Assembly (NCBI GenBank): GCA_017940255.1
Contig: JAGAZB010000005.1
Location: forward strand, 1-64,000
DNA length: 64,000 nucleotides
Direction of reading: 5' to 3'
DNA from: Treponema sp.
Lineage (GTDB): Bacteria; Spirochaetota; Spirochaetia; Treponematales; Treponemataceae
The translations under genes and the position numbers were made by a program. Positions 25,832 to 33,020 of this stretch are shown in pieces (within the stretch, counting starts at the first letter, position 1; each line of letters starts with the position of its first letter). The notes beneath the pieces were generated by a model, which did no database searches, was not told the DNA's origin, and saw only the letters and a list, made by a program, of their open reading frames with translations.

Positions 25832-25872
25832 ATAGCTAGAAATTTGACAAATAGCTATAGTCGTAGTATTAT
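25832..25872 (+). promoter_or_regulatory. Promoter and operator of the toxin-antitoxin pair
   Basis: TTGACA (25844-25849), a 17-nt spacer and TATTAT (25867-25872). Two copies of ATAGCTA (25832-25838 and 25851-25857), each containing the palindrome TAGCTA, lie 19 bp apart around the -35 box. Phd-family antitoxins repress their own operon through short repeats like these, so this is the likely autoregulatory operator. Confidence 0.65.
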
Positions 25873-25899
25873 CAACTTACTAAGTGTCAGGAGGTCATA

Positions 25900-26208
25900 A
25901 TGATTACAGTACCAGTTTATGAGGCAAAAAATAAATTGCCGCTTTTCATTCATCAGGCAGAGCAGGGGAATCCACTTGCAATAACCCGTCATAATAATGT
26001 TGTTGCCTATTTGATTTCAAAAGAAGATTTCGAAGCATTTACAAGTGGTGGAAAAAAAGAGAAATCTTTGGTGGAAAGACTGCAGGAAAAACGCAAGGAA
26101 TATGGGTTGGAAGATGATGATTTTGACTACACCGAATATTTTGACAGTCTTCGTGATAGAAATTATTTTGGTCGTCCTGGTGCAGAGCATATTTTTGATG
26201 AGGTGTAA
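25900..26208 (+). CDS. Phd/YefM-family antitoxin
   Basis: A 102-residue antitoxin. The N-terminal Phd/YefM DNA-binding fold is clear (ITVPVYEAKNKLPLFIHQAEQGNPLAITRHNNVVAYLISKEDFEAF); the acidic C-terminal half (DDDFDYTEYFDSLRDRNYFG) is the expected disordered toxin-neutralising segment. AGGAGG lies before the ATG. The toxin gene starts two bases after its stop. Likely autorepressor with the toxin through the ATAGCTA repeats. Confidence 0.9.
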   Translation: MITVPVYEAKNKLPLFIHQAEQGNPLAITRHNNVVAYLISKEDFEAFTSGGKKEKSLVERLQEKRKEYGLEDDDFDYTEYFDSLRDRNYFGRPGAEHIFDEV

Positions 26209-26210
26209 TT

Positions 26211-26642
26211 ATGATTAGACCCTACTATTTGTTAGATACCAATATAGTTTCTGAGATTATGAAGTCTCAACCGGATTCTACTGTTTGTAAGAATATTGCT
26301 GAGCATGAAAAGTTATGTGCAATTTCTTCAACTACATGGAATGAACTTCTTTTTGGTGTTCAGACAATGGATGCAGGAAAAAAGAAGGATTTAATATATG
26401 ATGAATTGATTAATGAGATTCAGTCAAACTACGAAATTATTCAGTATGATAATCACGCCGCCTGGATTCATGCGGATATTCGCGCAAGATTAAAGAACAT
26501 TGGGAATCCGATAGATTTTCAGGATACTCAGATTGCGTCTATCGCGGTTTCTAACTGTATGGTTCTTGTTACCAGAAATATTAAGCACTTTGAGCCTATT
26601 CAGAAAATCTCTCCGCTCATGTTAGAAAACTGGTTCGAATAA
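26211..26642 (+). CDS. vapC: VapC-type PIN-domain RNase toxin
   Basis: A 143-residue PIN-domain ribonuclease. Acidic metal-binding residues are all present: D9 (YLLDTNIVSE), E45 (TTWNELLFG), D102 and D105 (NPIDFQDTQIAS), with the usual VTRNIKHFEPI end. Members cleave tRNA or rRNA to arrest growth. GAGGTG lies before the ATG and two bases separate it from the antitoxin stop. The pairing of a Phd-type antitoxin with a VapC toxin is common. A 125-bp palindromic repeat follows immediately. Confidence 0.92.
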   Translation: MIRPYYLLDTNIVSEIMKSQPDSTVCKNIAEHEKLCAISSTTWNELLFGVQTMDAGKKKDLIYDELINEIQSNYEIIQYDNHAAWIHADIRARLKNIGNPIDFQDTQIASIAVSNCMVLVTRNIKHFEPIQKISPLMLENWFE

Positions 26643-26666
26643 TTCTTTCTTTTCGGCTTGACCTCT

Positions 26667-26791
26667 TTTGGGGATGTCTAATAAGATTTGGGACTGCGGT
26701 CATTGAGCTTGTCGAAATGACCATTTACACTATATGTGGTGGTTTCGACAAGCTCAACCACCGCATTACTTACTTATTAGACATCCCCAAA
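26667..26791. repeat. REPIN-like palindromic element with a 19-bp perfect terminal inverted repeat
   Basis: Ends TTTGGGGATGTCTAATAAG (26667-26685) and its exact complement (26773-26791). Inside are two hairpins in opposite orientation built on one 15-nt core, TTGAGCTTGTCGAAA: GGTCA-core-TGACC (26698-26722) and GGTGG-reversed core-CCACC (26738-26762). Stem arms differ but stay complementary. It sits between convergent genes just after vapC and could be a non-autonomous mobile element, a bidirectional terminator, or both. A third copy of the core is at 59206-59230. No ORF inside. Confidence 0.75.
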
Positions 26792-26811
26792 TAACTTTTC
26801 AAGAGTATCTT

Positions 26812-27681
26812 TTAGTTTGTAAGGATAAGCTCATCAAACTTAACGCTATTTGCATTCTTATCTTTATTTTGAATTGTAATGTTATTTATGCTTCCTTTTG
26901 AAGAATCTAGTGGAATAGAAACTTTTTTGCCTTTTGCAGAAGCTTCTACCTGAGCTGAATCTGTACCATCGCTATATGTTACCCAAACCTGAAAGTTTGA
27001 TTTTGCATTTGAATAGTGAAGTTCAAGATTTTTATATCCTGCTACAGCTGCATTTACCCCGTACATTCCGCCGCCGTTCCATGCATTTGCCCATGTAACT
27101 TCCTGTGTGGCTGCATTGTAGTTTCCATGGTCTGCACCCCAGAGGGCGTATGAAGAAAGATTTAGTCTCTGTGAATTATTAGTTGCGCTCTGTGGAGCTG
27201 TATTTTTATTATTAGCGTTGCTTACGCTTGCATTGCTGATGGCATTCTGAATAACCAGATTTGTGGCTGCAGTTGCCTGTGAAGCATCCATAAGAACAAT
27301 ATCGCCTTCTACAACAATTCTTGCAGGAGCTAGAATATTAAAGGTAATTACGTTGAAGAAATATGCAATGGGGCCGACATAGTATGTAACTTCTACATTT
27401 ATGGCTGCGTTACCGCCCTTTTTGCTTATTTCATTCCAGATGATTCCGGTTACCTTGTCTTTCATGGCACCAGATGTAATGTTAAAAAGATTAGCCCCTC
27501 CGGACTGCCCTAACATTTCAACAACAGTCTGCCCTTCGTGGAAATGCCCGAGAACCTGCATGTTATTTGAGTAAGGCATGAAAGATAGACCTTCTGCCTT
27601 AAATGTTGTACAGCTGCTTGCAACAAGAACAAATGCCGCCAAAAGCATTCCTGTTACAACCTTTGTAAAATTTTTTTTCAT
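26812..27681 (-). CDS. Lipoprotein with C-terminal beta-sandwich-like domain
   Basis: A 289-residue protein with a lipoprotein signal (VASSC, Cys about 24). Residues about 35-135 form a small domain of unknown family (LGHFHEGQTVVEMLGQSGGA..IIWNEISKKGGNAAINVEVTYYVG). A low-complexity Asn/Ser/Ala linker (about 145-170) leads to a C-terminal domain (175-289) with YALWGADHGNYNAATQEVTWANAWNGGGM and VSIPLDSSKGSINNITIQNKD, the pattern of carbohydrate-binding beta-sandwiches. AGGAGG lies nine bases before the ATG. The promoter region carries a palindrome shared with the neighbouring two-component operon, so it is a likely regulatory target. Function unknown. Confidence 0.72.
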   Translation of the reverse strand: MKKNFTKVVTGMLLAAFVLVASSCTTFKAEGLSFMPYSNNMQVLGHFHEGQTVVEMLGQSGGANLFNITSGAMKDKVTGIIWNEISKKGGNAAINVEVTYYVGPIAYFFNVITFNILAPARIVVEGDIVLMDASQATAATNLVIQNAISNASVSNANNKNTAPQSATNNSQRLNLSSYALWGADHGNYNAATQEVTWANAWNGGGMYGVNAAVAGYKNLELHYSNAKSNFQVWVTYSDGTDSAQVEASAKGKKVSIPLDSSKGSINNITIQNKDKNANSVKFDELILTN

Positions 27682-27709
27682 AAAAACAAACCTCCTGTGT
27701 TTTCATTTC

Positions 27710-27759
27710 AGTATAACTTACAGAAGGTTTTAGCGGTTAGGAGAATTCTCCCGATTTTA
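27710..27759 (-). promoter_or_regulatory. Lipoprotein promoter with candidate response-regulator site
   Basis: On the minus strand, palindrome GGAGAATTCTCC (27751-27740) within the wider conserved GGGAGAATTCTCCTAA, then 24 nt to TATACT (27715-27710). The -35 region is poor, as expected for an activator-dependent promoter. The same extended sequence is at 30597-30612. Confidence 0.6.
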
Positions 27760-27775
27760 GGACAATTTAAACTTG

Positions 27776-28387
27776 CTATTTGTATTTTTCTATCAGTTCG
27801 TCACGCTTTTTGCAGTCAGATAGTTTTATAAGATAGCTTATGTAGTTTTCTACCGTGTGAAGGCTAATAAAAAGTTCGTCAGAAATCTGCCTGTTTGATT
27901 TTCCTTGAAGTACCATTTCAAACACAATTCTTTCCTGTTTTTTTAGTACAGAAAGAATAGAACTCAATTCGGTTTGAATTGATTCTGATTTTTTTTCATA
28001 ATAAGTAGAGCCATTTTTTACATTTTCAAGGCAGAGCAAAAGTTCTTCATCTCCTGCAACCTTTGAAATATAGCCTTGAACTCCCAAATCTTTTGCCTGC
28101 AGAATAAAGCCCCAGGTGTTGTACATGGAATACATTACAATTTTAATTTCTGAATAAAGACTTTTAAGATTTTTTACCAGATTAAAACCATTCTCTCCTT
28201 CTGCCAGCTGAATATCTATAATTATAAGCTCTGGCCGGTCTTTTTCAGAGCATTTTGCAAGAGCTGAAAGACACTCTGTGCCGGTAGAAAAGGTTCCTGT
28301 AACCTTCCAGCGGCCGGTGTTTTCAAGAAAACTTTTAAGTCCATTTCTTAGCATAGAGTGGTCATCTACAATGAATATATCTGTCAT
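27776..28387 (-). CDS. NarL/LuxR-type response regulator
   Basis: A 203-residue transcription regulator. Receiver domain 1-120 with VDDHSMLRNGL, acceptor D58 (LIIIDIQLAEGENG) and conserved MYS/K positions; LuxR-type helix-turn-helix about 140-200 (ERIVFEMVLQGKSNRQISDELFISLHTVENYISYL). I set the start at ATG 28387, nine bases after GAGGA; a GTG five codons upstream lies within the kinase stop region. One base separates it from the kinase stop codon, so kinase and regulator form an operon. Likely DNA target: the GGAGAATTCTCC palindromes at both ends of the locus. Confidence 0.9.
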   Translation of the reverse strand: MTDIFIVDDHSMLRNGLKSFLENTGRWKVTGTFSTGTECLSALAKCSEKDRPELIIIDIQLAEGENGFNLVKNLKSLYSEIKIVMYSMYNTWGFILQAKDLGVQGYISKVAGDEELLLCLENVKNGSTYYEKKSESIQTELSSILSVLKKQERIVFEMVLQGKSNRQISDELFISLHTVENYISYLIKLSDCKKRDELIEKYK

Positions 28388-28388
28388 T

Positions 28389-30533
28389 TTAACAATCCTC
28401 ACCCTTAGACTGACAATTGTATGGAATTACAAATTGAACAGAAAGTCCTTCTCCCGGTGTGCTGAAAAATTCTGTTCTTCCTCCCGCAGCCGCAATTCTT
28501 TCTTTCATATTGCGAATTCCAAAGTGCATTTTATTTTTTCCGATTTTGTTTATATCGCAGCCAACACCATCATCAATTACAAAAATTACAAGTGATTTTT
28601 CACACTTTTCGCTTTCGTCGCCTTCCCCTTTAATTAAAATTTGCACGGAAGTTGCATAAGAATGCTTTTCTATATTAGAAAGAGCTTCCTGCACTGCTCG
28701 CACGATATTTGTAGATTTTTCTGTATCCATCTGGGGTGGTGTAAAATCTTTTTGAATCTGAATCTGGCAGGGAATTTTTGTGCGGGCAATAAACTGCTGG
28801 CAAAGCGTATCAATAATAGAAATAATTTCTGCGGTATCAGTTTCTACAGAAAGCTCGGCCGGCCTAAAGTTGTAGCAGATGTTACGCAGCAGGGCAATTA
28901 CATCGGTCATTTCATTGATGATTTTCTGCTTTTTATCTTCATTTTCTGCATTTACCTGCAGCATTTCGGCTTCCAGTCTGATTGCACGGATATTTTGAAC
29001 TACAGAATCGTGAATATCGCGGGAAAGTTTTGTTCTTTCTGCTTCCTGAATTGCAAAAACCCGTTTCTTTTCTTTTTTAGAAAGCTGTTTTTTGAATTCC
29101 GGCGTAAGAATAAAAATAATTATTCCAAGTTCAAAGAGGGCGAGAGCTGAAATCAGAATGATTAGAAAAAGATATGCTGAAAAGTCTTTCCTGCTTACAA
29201 AACTTTCATCAGCCCTTATTATTTCCCCGGTTTCTATAAAAAATTTTGCTTCCTGAAGGGAAGTAAAACTTGTAAGTTCATTTGCCTTGCAGACAGTCCA
29301 GTTTTCTGTGTCCTTTATTTTTATGATTAATGTCCCATTGTAAACCAGAGCTGTTTGTTTTCCTTCATCAACCGGGGCTTTTATAAGAATTGAAGTAAGA
29401 GGATTTTCAGAAGGAGACGGAGCATTTCCCTCTTTGTCTTCAACATAAAAAGGAAGTATATAGCCGCATTTCCATGTAGCGTTTCCATCCTTATCTATAA
29501 CCTGAACTCCTGTTTCATTCATGCACCAGATTCCTTCTTCTGTTTTTAAAAACCAGGAGTGAGACGGTGCATTCATTAAATTTACAGGAAGTGAAGGAAT
29601 ATAGTTTGAGTCAATGGTAATTGCAGAATCTTCCGTGATTTTTCCGCCTTCTGTGCGGAGTACAGTTTTTTTCAGGAATAAAAGATTGTCTTCAAAAAGA
29701 TTATTTTTAAGTATATAGTTTAATGCTGCTTCCTCAGTAAGAAGTTCGTCGTTTTCATCCGGGTAAGCAAAAATACAGTCTTTTGTATCGGCATAATGGT
29801 AAAGCCAGTCCAAAAATCCCTTGTAATCAGGATTAGAGGAAAGTAAAAAGGCGCGGCGGGCATCGCTTATCATCCATGGAGGAAGATTTAATTTGTGACT
29901 CACACCTTCTGCTGTAAAAAGATTGTTAGTTTTCCTGCAGATATAATAGCCGTAATCATATTGAACATCAATTCCCTTTATTTCCTGGCCATTTGAATAT
30001 GTATGAAAATATAAAGTTTCGTTTGCATCGCTATAGACTAAGCTAGAAGTGCGCCAGTGGAGGTTGCCTTTTAGTTCTATTAAGGTTTTGTATTTATTTT
30101 GATTTTCTGTATCAATACAAATTACATATGGGGTTTTAGAGTAGGCTTCAAATTCTTCTATAAATATCCAGCGACCGTCGGCGCTTACATCAAGGTGTAA
30201 TATTCGGTAATATCCGTCCTCAGTAAATTCCTTTGCAGGAAAATGGGTAAGTTGGCCATCTGGTGCAAGTCTGGTTATTTCATATCTTTCCTGGATGCTA
30301 TCTTTGGCAATAAAATATGTGTTTCCAACTTTATCTGTTCTAAAGAAGGTATTATCTATTTCTGTAATGTCATTATGAACTGAAAGAGAGAGGGAGCTTC
30401 CTTTTGCTGCCTGTGAAAACAAGATTTTGGCCTGATCTTCATTTTTAGGCTGTTCAAATTTCTGTGCAGATAGCAGGGAAACGTGAATAGTAAAAATAGT
30501 TATGATGACGAATAATTTTTTACATGATTTCAT
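28389..30533 (-). CDS. NarX-type sensor histidine kinase with large periplasmic domain
   Basis: A 714-residue kinase. Signal peptide or first TM (1-23), then a periplasmic domain of about 430 residues with repeated blade-like motifs (RILHLDVSADGRWIFIEEF; DTENQNKYKTLIELKG; GIWCMNETGVQVIDKDGNATWKCG), which suggests a beta-propeller-like sensor. TM2 about 457-480. HisKA_3 phospho-His in ERTKLSRDIHDSVVQNIRAIR; HATPase with VQEALSNIEKHS, DDGVGCD and GIRNMKERIAAAGG. It pairs with the downstream LuxR-type regulator. The TACAAT box lies seven bases before the ATG with no ribosome site, so the mRNA may be leaderless; the weak -35 region suggests activation, perhaps autoregulation via the palindrome at 30598. 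Confidence 0.9.
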   Translation of the reverse strand: MKSCKKLFVIITIFTIHVSLLSAQKFEQPKNEDQAKILFSQAAKGSSLSLSVHNDITEIDNTFFRTDKVGNTYFIAKDSIQERYEITRLAPDGQLTHFPAKEFTEDGYYRILHLDVSADGRWIFIEEFEAYSKTPYVICIDTENQNKYKTLIELKGNLHWRTSSLVYSDANETLYFHTYSNGQEIKGIDVQYDYGYYICRKTNNLFTAEGVSHKLNLPPWMISDARRAFLLSSNPDYKGFLDWLYHYADTKDCIFAYPDENDELLTEEAALNYILKNNLFEDNLLFLKKTVLRTEGGKITEDSAITIDSNYIPSLPVNLMNAPSHSWFLKTEEGIWCMNETGVQVIDKDGNATWKCGYILPFYVEDKEGNAPSPSENPLTSILIKAPVDEGKQTALVYNGTLIIKIKDTENWTVCKANELTSFTSLQEAKFFIETGEIIRADESFVSRKDFSAYLFLIILISALALFELGIIIFILTPEFKKQLSKKEKKRVFAIQEAERTKLSRDIHDSVVQNIRAIRLEAEMLQVNAENEDKKQKIINEMTDVIALLRNICYNFRPAELSVETDTAEIISIIDTLCQQFIARTKIPCQIQIQKDFTPPQMDTEKSTNIVRAVQEALSNIEKHSYATSVQILIKGEGDESEKCEKSLVIFVIDDGVGCDINKIGKNKMHFGIRNMKERIAAAGGRTEFFSTPGEGLSVQFVIPYNCQSKGEDC

Positions 30534-30596
30534 ACATGATATTGTAACGTAATTTCTCTGTAATTATTATCTTTTTTTACAGGAATTCCAAAAATT

Positions 30597-30637
30597 GGGA
30601 GAATTCTCCTAATATTCAGTGTATCTGTATTTATAAT
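30597..30637 (+). promoter_or_regulatory. Palindromic site and rightward promoter upstream of element B
   Basis: GGGAGAATTCTCCTAA at 30597-30612 (palindrome 30598-30609) matches the lipoprotein promoter site over 16 bases and into the flank. On the plus strand TATAAT (30632-30637) follows 22 nt later, the geometry of the lipoprotein promoter (24 nt). It points toward element B and fabZ, away from the kinase gene. The palindrome could also act on the kinase promoter, whose -10 lies 51 nt to its left. Confidence 0.5.
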
Positions 30638-30648
30638 AGTCCGATGTA

Positions 30649-30787
30649 GAAAATCAAAAAGACTTACGCTGCACGGTCTTGAAAAGTCATGGACGTAAGC
30701 CGTATAGGAAAGTTATTTTATTTTGGCCTTCGGCCCGGCTTACGAATGACTTTTCAATCCCGTTACGCTCACGTCTTTCTGATTTTC
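30649..30787. ncRNA. Nested palindromic element B (candidate structured RNA)
   Basis: Outer stem GAAAATCAAAAAGAC (30649-30663) / GTCTTTCTGATTTTC (30773-30787), 14 of 15 paired. 15-by-15-nt internal loop (30664-30678 and 30758-30772). Inner stems TTGAAAAGTCAT (30679-30690) / ATGACTTTTCAA (30746-30757) and GTAAGCCG (30695-30702) / CGGCTTAC (30736-30743). A TATAAT box ends 11 nt before the outer stem. Located between divergent genes. Shares loop layout with element C but not stem sequence, which supports selection on structure. Confidence 0.5.
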
Positions 30788-30832
30788 TGAGTTTACCTAT
30801 AAAATAAAAAACAACACACGTGCCCACCCAAT

Positions 30833-30861
30833 TTGATTTTTTACAACGAATTGGTTAAAAT
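30833..30861 (+). promoter_or_regulatory. Promoter of fabZ
   Basis: TTGATT (30833-30838), a 17-nt spacer and TAAAAT (30856-30861), 31 nt before ATG 30893. Confidence 0.6.
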
Positions 30862-30892
30862 AGGTATACTTTTTGAAAAAATGGAGAAAATA

Positions 30893-31324
30893 ATGGCACT
30901 TACTACTGATATTAAATCTTTATTGCCACACCGTGAACCTTTCTTGTTTGTTGATTCAATAATTTCAGCTGATGAAAAAGGCTGTGTATGCGAGCATACT
31001 TTTACTGAAAATGAATTTTTCTTTAAGGGACACTTCCCTGAATACCCTGTTGTACCTGGTGTAATTCTTTGCGAAACAATGGCTCAGGCTGGAGGCGCTG
31101 CTTTGCGTTATCTGAACATTGTGCCTGCTGATGGACTCTTCTTCTTCGCAACATTGGACAAGGTAAAGTTCCGCAATCAGGTACGTCCTGGCGACAAGGT
31201 TCGCATGGAAATCACCTTCCTTCGAAACAGCCCGAAAATGATTAAGCAGGCCGGCAAAGCCTACGTAGGCGACACCCTCTGCGCCGAAGCCGAGTGGATG
31301 TGTCTCGTTGGTTCCGCTCAATAG
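30893..31324 (+). CDS. fabZ: 3-hydroxyacyl-ACP dehydratase
   Basis: A 143-residue hot-dog-fold dehydratase of fatty acid synthesis. Typical FabZ motifs: IKSLLPHREPFLFVD at the start, catalytic H47 in FFKGHFPEYPVVPGV and E61 in LCETMAQAGG. I chose ATG 30893, six bases after GGAG; a longer in-frame reading from TTG 30833 would begin inside the -35 box of its promoter. fabD and fabF lie upstream on the same strand, separated by the toxin-antitoxin and two-component genes. The stop codon is inside a strong hairpin. Confidence 0.95.
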   Translation: MALTTDIKSLLPHREPFLFVDSIISADEKGCVCEHTFTENEFFFKGHFPEYPVVPGVILCETMAQAGGAALRYLNIVPADGLFFFATLDKVKFRNQVRPGDKVRMEITFLRNSPKMIKQAGKAYVGDTLCAEAEWMCLVGSAQ

Positions 31325-31336
31325 AGCGGACCAACG
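31306..31336 (+). terminator. Hairpin spanning the fabZ stop codon
   Basis: CGTTGGTTCCGCTC / GAGCGGACCAACG with an AATA loop and one bulge. The TAG stop lies at the loop edge. No T-run, so termination is uncertain; further short inverted repeats (GGCGGGC/GCCCG) follow before the convergent gene. Confidence 0.45.
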
Positions 31337-31403
31337 GGTTGGATAACTTCCTTACACAAAGCGGCGGGCTTGCCCGACGCATGTGTTTAGTTGGCTCTGC
31401 TAA

Positions 31404-33020
31404 CTAAAGATATTCCCCAAGAAAACCGTACTTTGCCAGGAAATCTGGTGAAGGGAAGTTTTCTAACATTTTTTCAAGCCGTGCTTTCTGCGCTTGCGGA
31501 AGGCACGGTTTTGTTTTTTCTGCCTGCTTTATAAAGGCCGCTTTCTTTTCTGTAATATTTTCTTTTTCAAGCAGCTGCGAAAGTGGAGCTGGGCTTATGC
31601 CGGGAACCTTAAGTCCGCCGGGGCATAAGGTATAGGTTTTTGTTTCCGGGCAGGCTGCCAGGCGGGCTTCGAACCACCAGGCAAACATTTTCATGCGGGA
31701 ATCTGTAAGAACCTGGCCTCCTGTGTTATCATCAGCCTTCTGAATATTTGCGCTGTGAATTGTTGCGGAAACTGCTTTTTCGGCGCCGGCAAGGCGGTTT
31801 GAGGTAGTGTGCCAGCTCTGTTCTGCAGAACTACCTTTTATGTGTGTCTGCCCTGTCGGAAAGGCAAAGTCAAGGCCTGCCGTGTAGATTTCGCGGGCAC
31901 CGCACAGGTGGGCAAAGTTCCATGCGCAGGAAGCAACCGAGCCGCCTGTTCCAAGGTCGCCCAGTTCAAGGGAAAACTCTTCTTCAAACCAATTACCAAT
32001 AGGGAATTGTGATTTACACAGTAAAATTGCTTTACATGGGAAGCGGAAAACTGAAGGGTAGGTGGAAACCTCTGTAATAAGAATACTTTTTGGGGCAGAT
32101 AGCCCTGCAATATGGCGGTAGGCCCAGAACTGGGGGTCTGTAAGCAGGATAAAGTCTGGTTCAACTCCTGCCCGCTGCAAAGCATGCAGCGAAGTTTCTA
32201 CACAGATAATAACTGCTTTATGTGAGATTTCTTTTAGTTGGGGAAGAATACTTTCCAGAGAAGGGCCAGCCCCGCAGATTAAAAACGGCAGAACGTCTTC
32301 AGTGTCGCTGCGGCCAGCAGTAGCCCCTGCGAGCCCCGCGGCGCCTACACAGCCCGTCACCGAGCCGCACTCCGCCAATTGCGTTATATTCCTCAACGAG
32401 TTCCTGCACCAAAGCTTCCCGAACTTTTTTAGCGTGGCCGCATTTATTTCGTTTCGCCTTTTATTACGTTTAATTATAGTTCGAATGTTCTCAAAATAAG
32501 CAGCGGCATGTGTTGTAAATGGCGCTATGTCAAAAAAAGCTAGTTCATCTTGCGAAAATCCCACTTTGGACGTATCTTCAATCAGATGAATAATCTGCTC
32601 TTCCGGGCAGCCCACCGCAATTACAAGTTTTTCAACCTTAAAAACGTCTTCCCAGTCCAAAAGTGTAAGGGCTGCAAAAAAATGCCCCGCATCCGGTTCG
32701 ATTAAAACAATTTTTTTATCAGGAAACTTTCTTGCACATTCTATTACGTGGTAGCCAAGACCAAAGCCGTAAAAGACAACCGTAGACTTATTTTCAAGAC
32801 CTGCACCTGCCACAGCCCCTGCAGCCTCGCGCTCCGGGTTGTAAGCCGAATGCAGCCTTACGCCGCCTTCGCTAGCCGTCAGAGCGCCTGCCTTCGAACG
32901 GGCCGTCTCCCACAAACTTTCTGCCAGTTTTTCAGGATTTTCCGGCGCCGGCAGCATTTCTGCCAGCTGTGGAAAGCGCTTTTTAAAAAGTGCGTAATTT
33001 TTATTCCAGATTGAGTTCAA
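31404..33020 (-). CDS. DUF115 / Maf-like protein (MptE-type domain)
   Basis: A 538-residue cytoplasmic protein with a central DUF115 domain (about 235-400): FLICGAGPSLESILPQLKEI, AVIICVETSLHALQRAGVEPDFILLTDPQFWAYRH, GTGGSVASCAWNFAHLCGAREIYTAGLDFAFP. An N-terminal Rossmann-like part carries TVVFYGFGLGYHVIECARKFP. Related proteins include archaeal 6-hydroxymethylpterin diphosphokinase MptE and flagellin glycosyltransferase (Maf) proteins; in spirochaetes a surface-sugar or motility role is possible, but function here is not proven. It starts at TTG 33020, overlapping the penicillin-binding-protein gene by 20 nt with GGAG upstream. It carries a local Gly/Ala-rich stretch (GCVGAAGLAGATAGRS, about 219-234) that looks like an insertion. 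Confidence 0.78.
   Translation of the reverse strand: MNSIWNKNYALFKKRFPQLAEMLPAPENPEKLAESLWETARSKAGALTASEGGVRLHSAYNPEREAAGAVAGAGLENKSTVVFYGFGLGYHVIECARKFPDKKIVLIEPDAGHFFAALTLLDWEDVFKVEKLVIAVGCPEEQIIHLIEDTSKVGFSQDELAFFDIAPFTTHAAAYFENIRTIIKRNKRRNEINAATLKKFGKLWCRNSLRNITQLAECGSVTGCVGAAGLAGATAGRSDTEDVLPFLICGAGPSLESILPQLKEISHKAVIICVETSLHALQRAGVEPDFILLTDPQFWAYRHIAGLSAPKSILITEVSTYPSVFRFPCKAILLCKSQFPIGNWFEEEFSLELGDLGTGGSVASCAWNFAHLCGAREIYTAGLDFAFPTGQTHIKGSSAEQSWHTTSNRLAGAEKAVSATIHSANIQKADDNTGGQVLTDSRMKMFAWWFEARLAACPETKTYTLCPGGLKVPGISPAPLSQLLEKENITEKKAAFIKQAEKTKPCLPQAQKARLEKMLENFPSPDFLAKYGFLGEYL

Noticed and set aside
25900..26791. Genomic island or prophage around the toxin-antitoxin genes
   Set aside because: Only the two genes and a palindromic repeat are present; no integrase, transposase or tRNA-bounded att repeats, and the flanks are conserved housekeeping genes.
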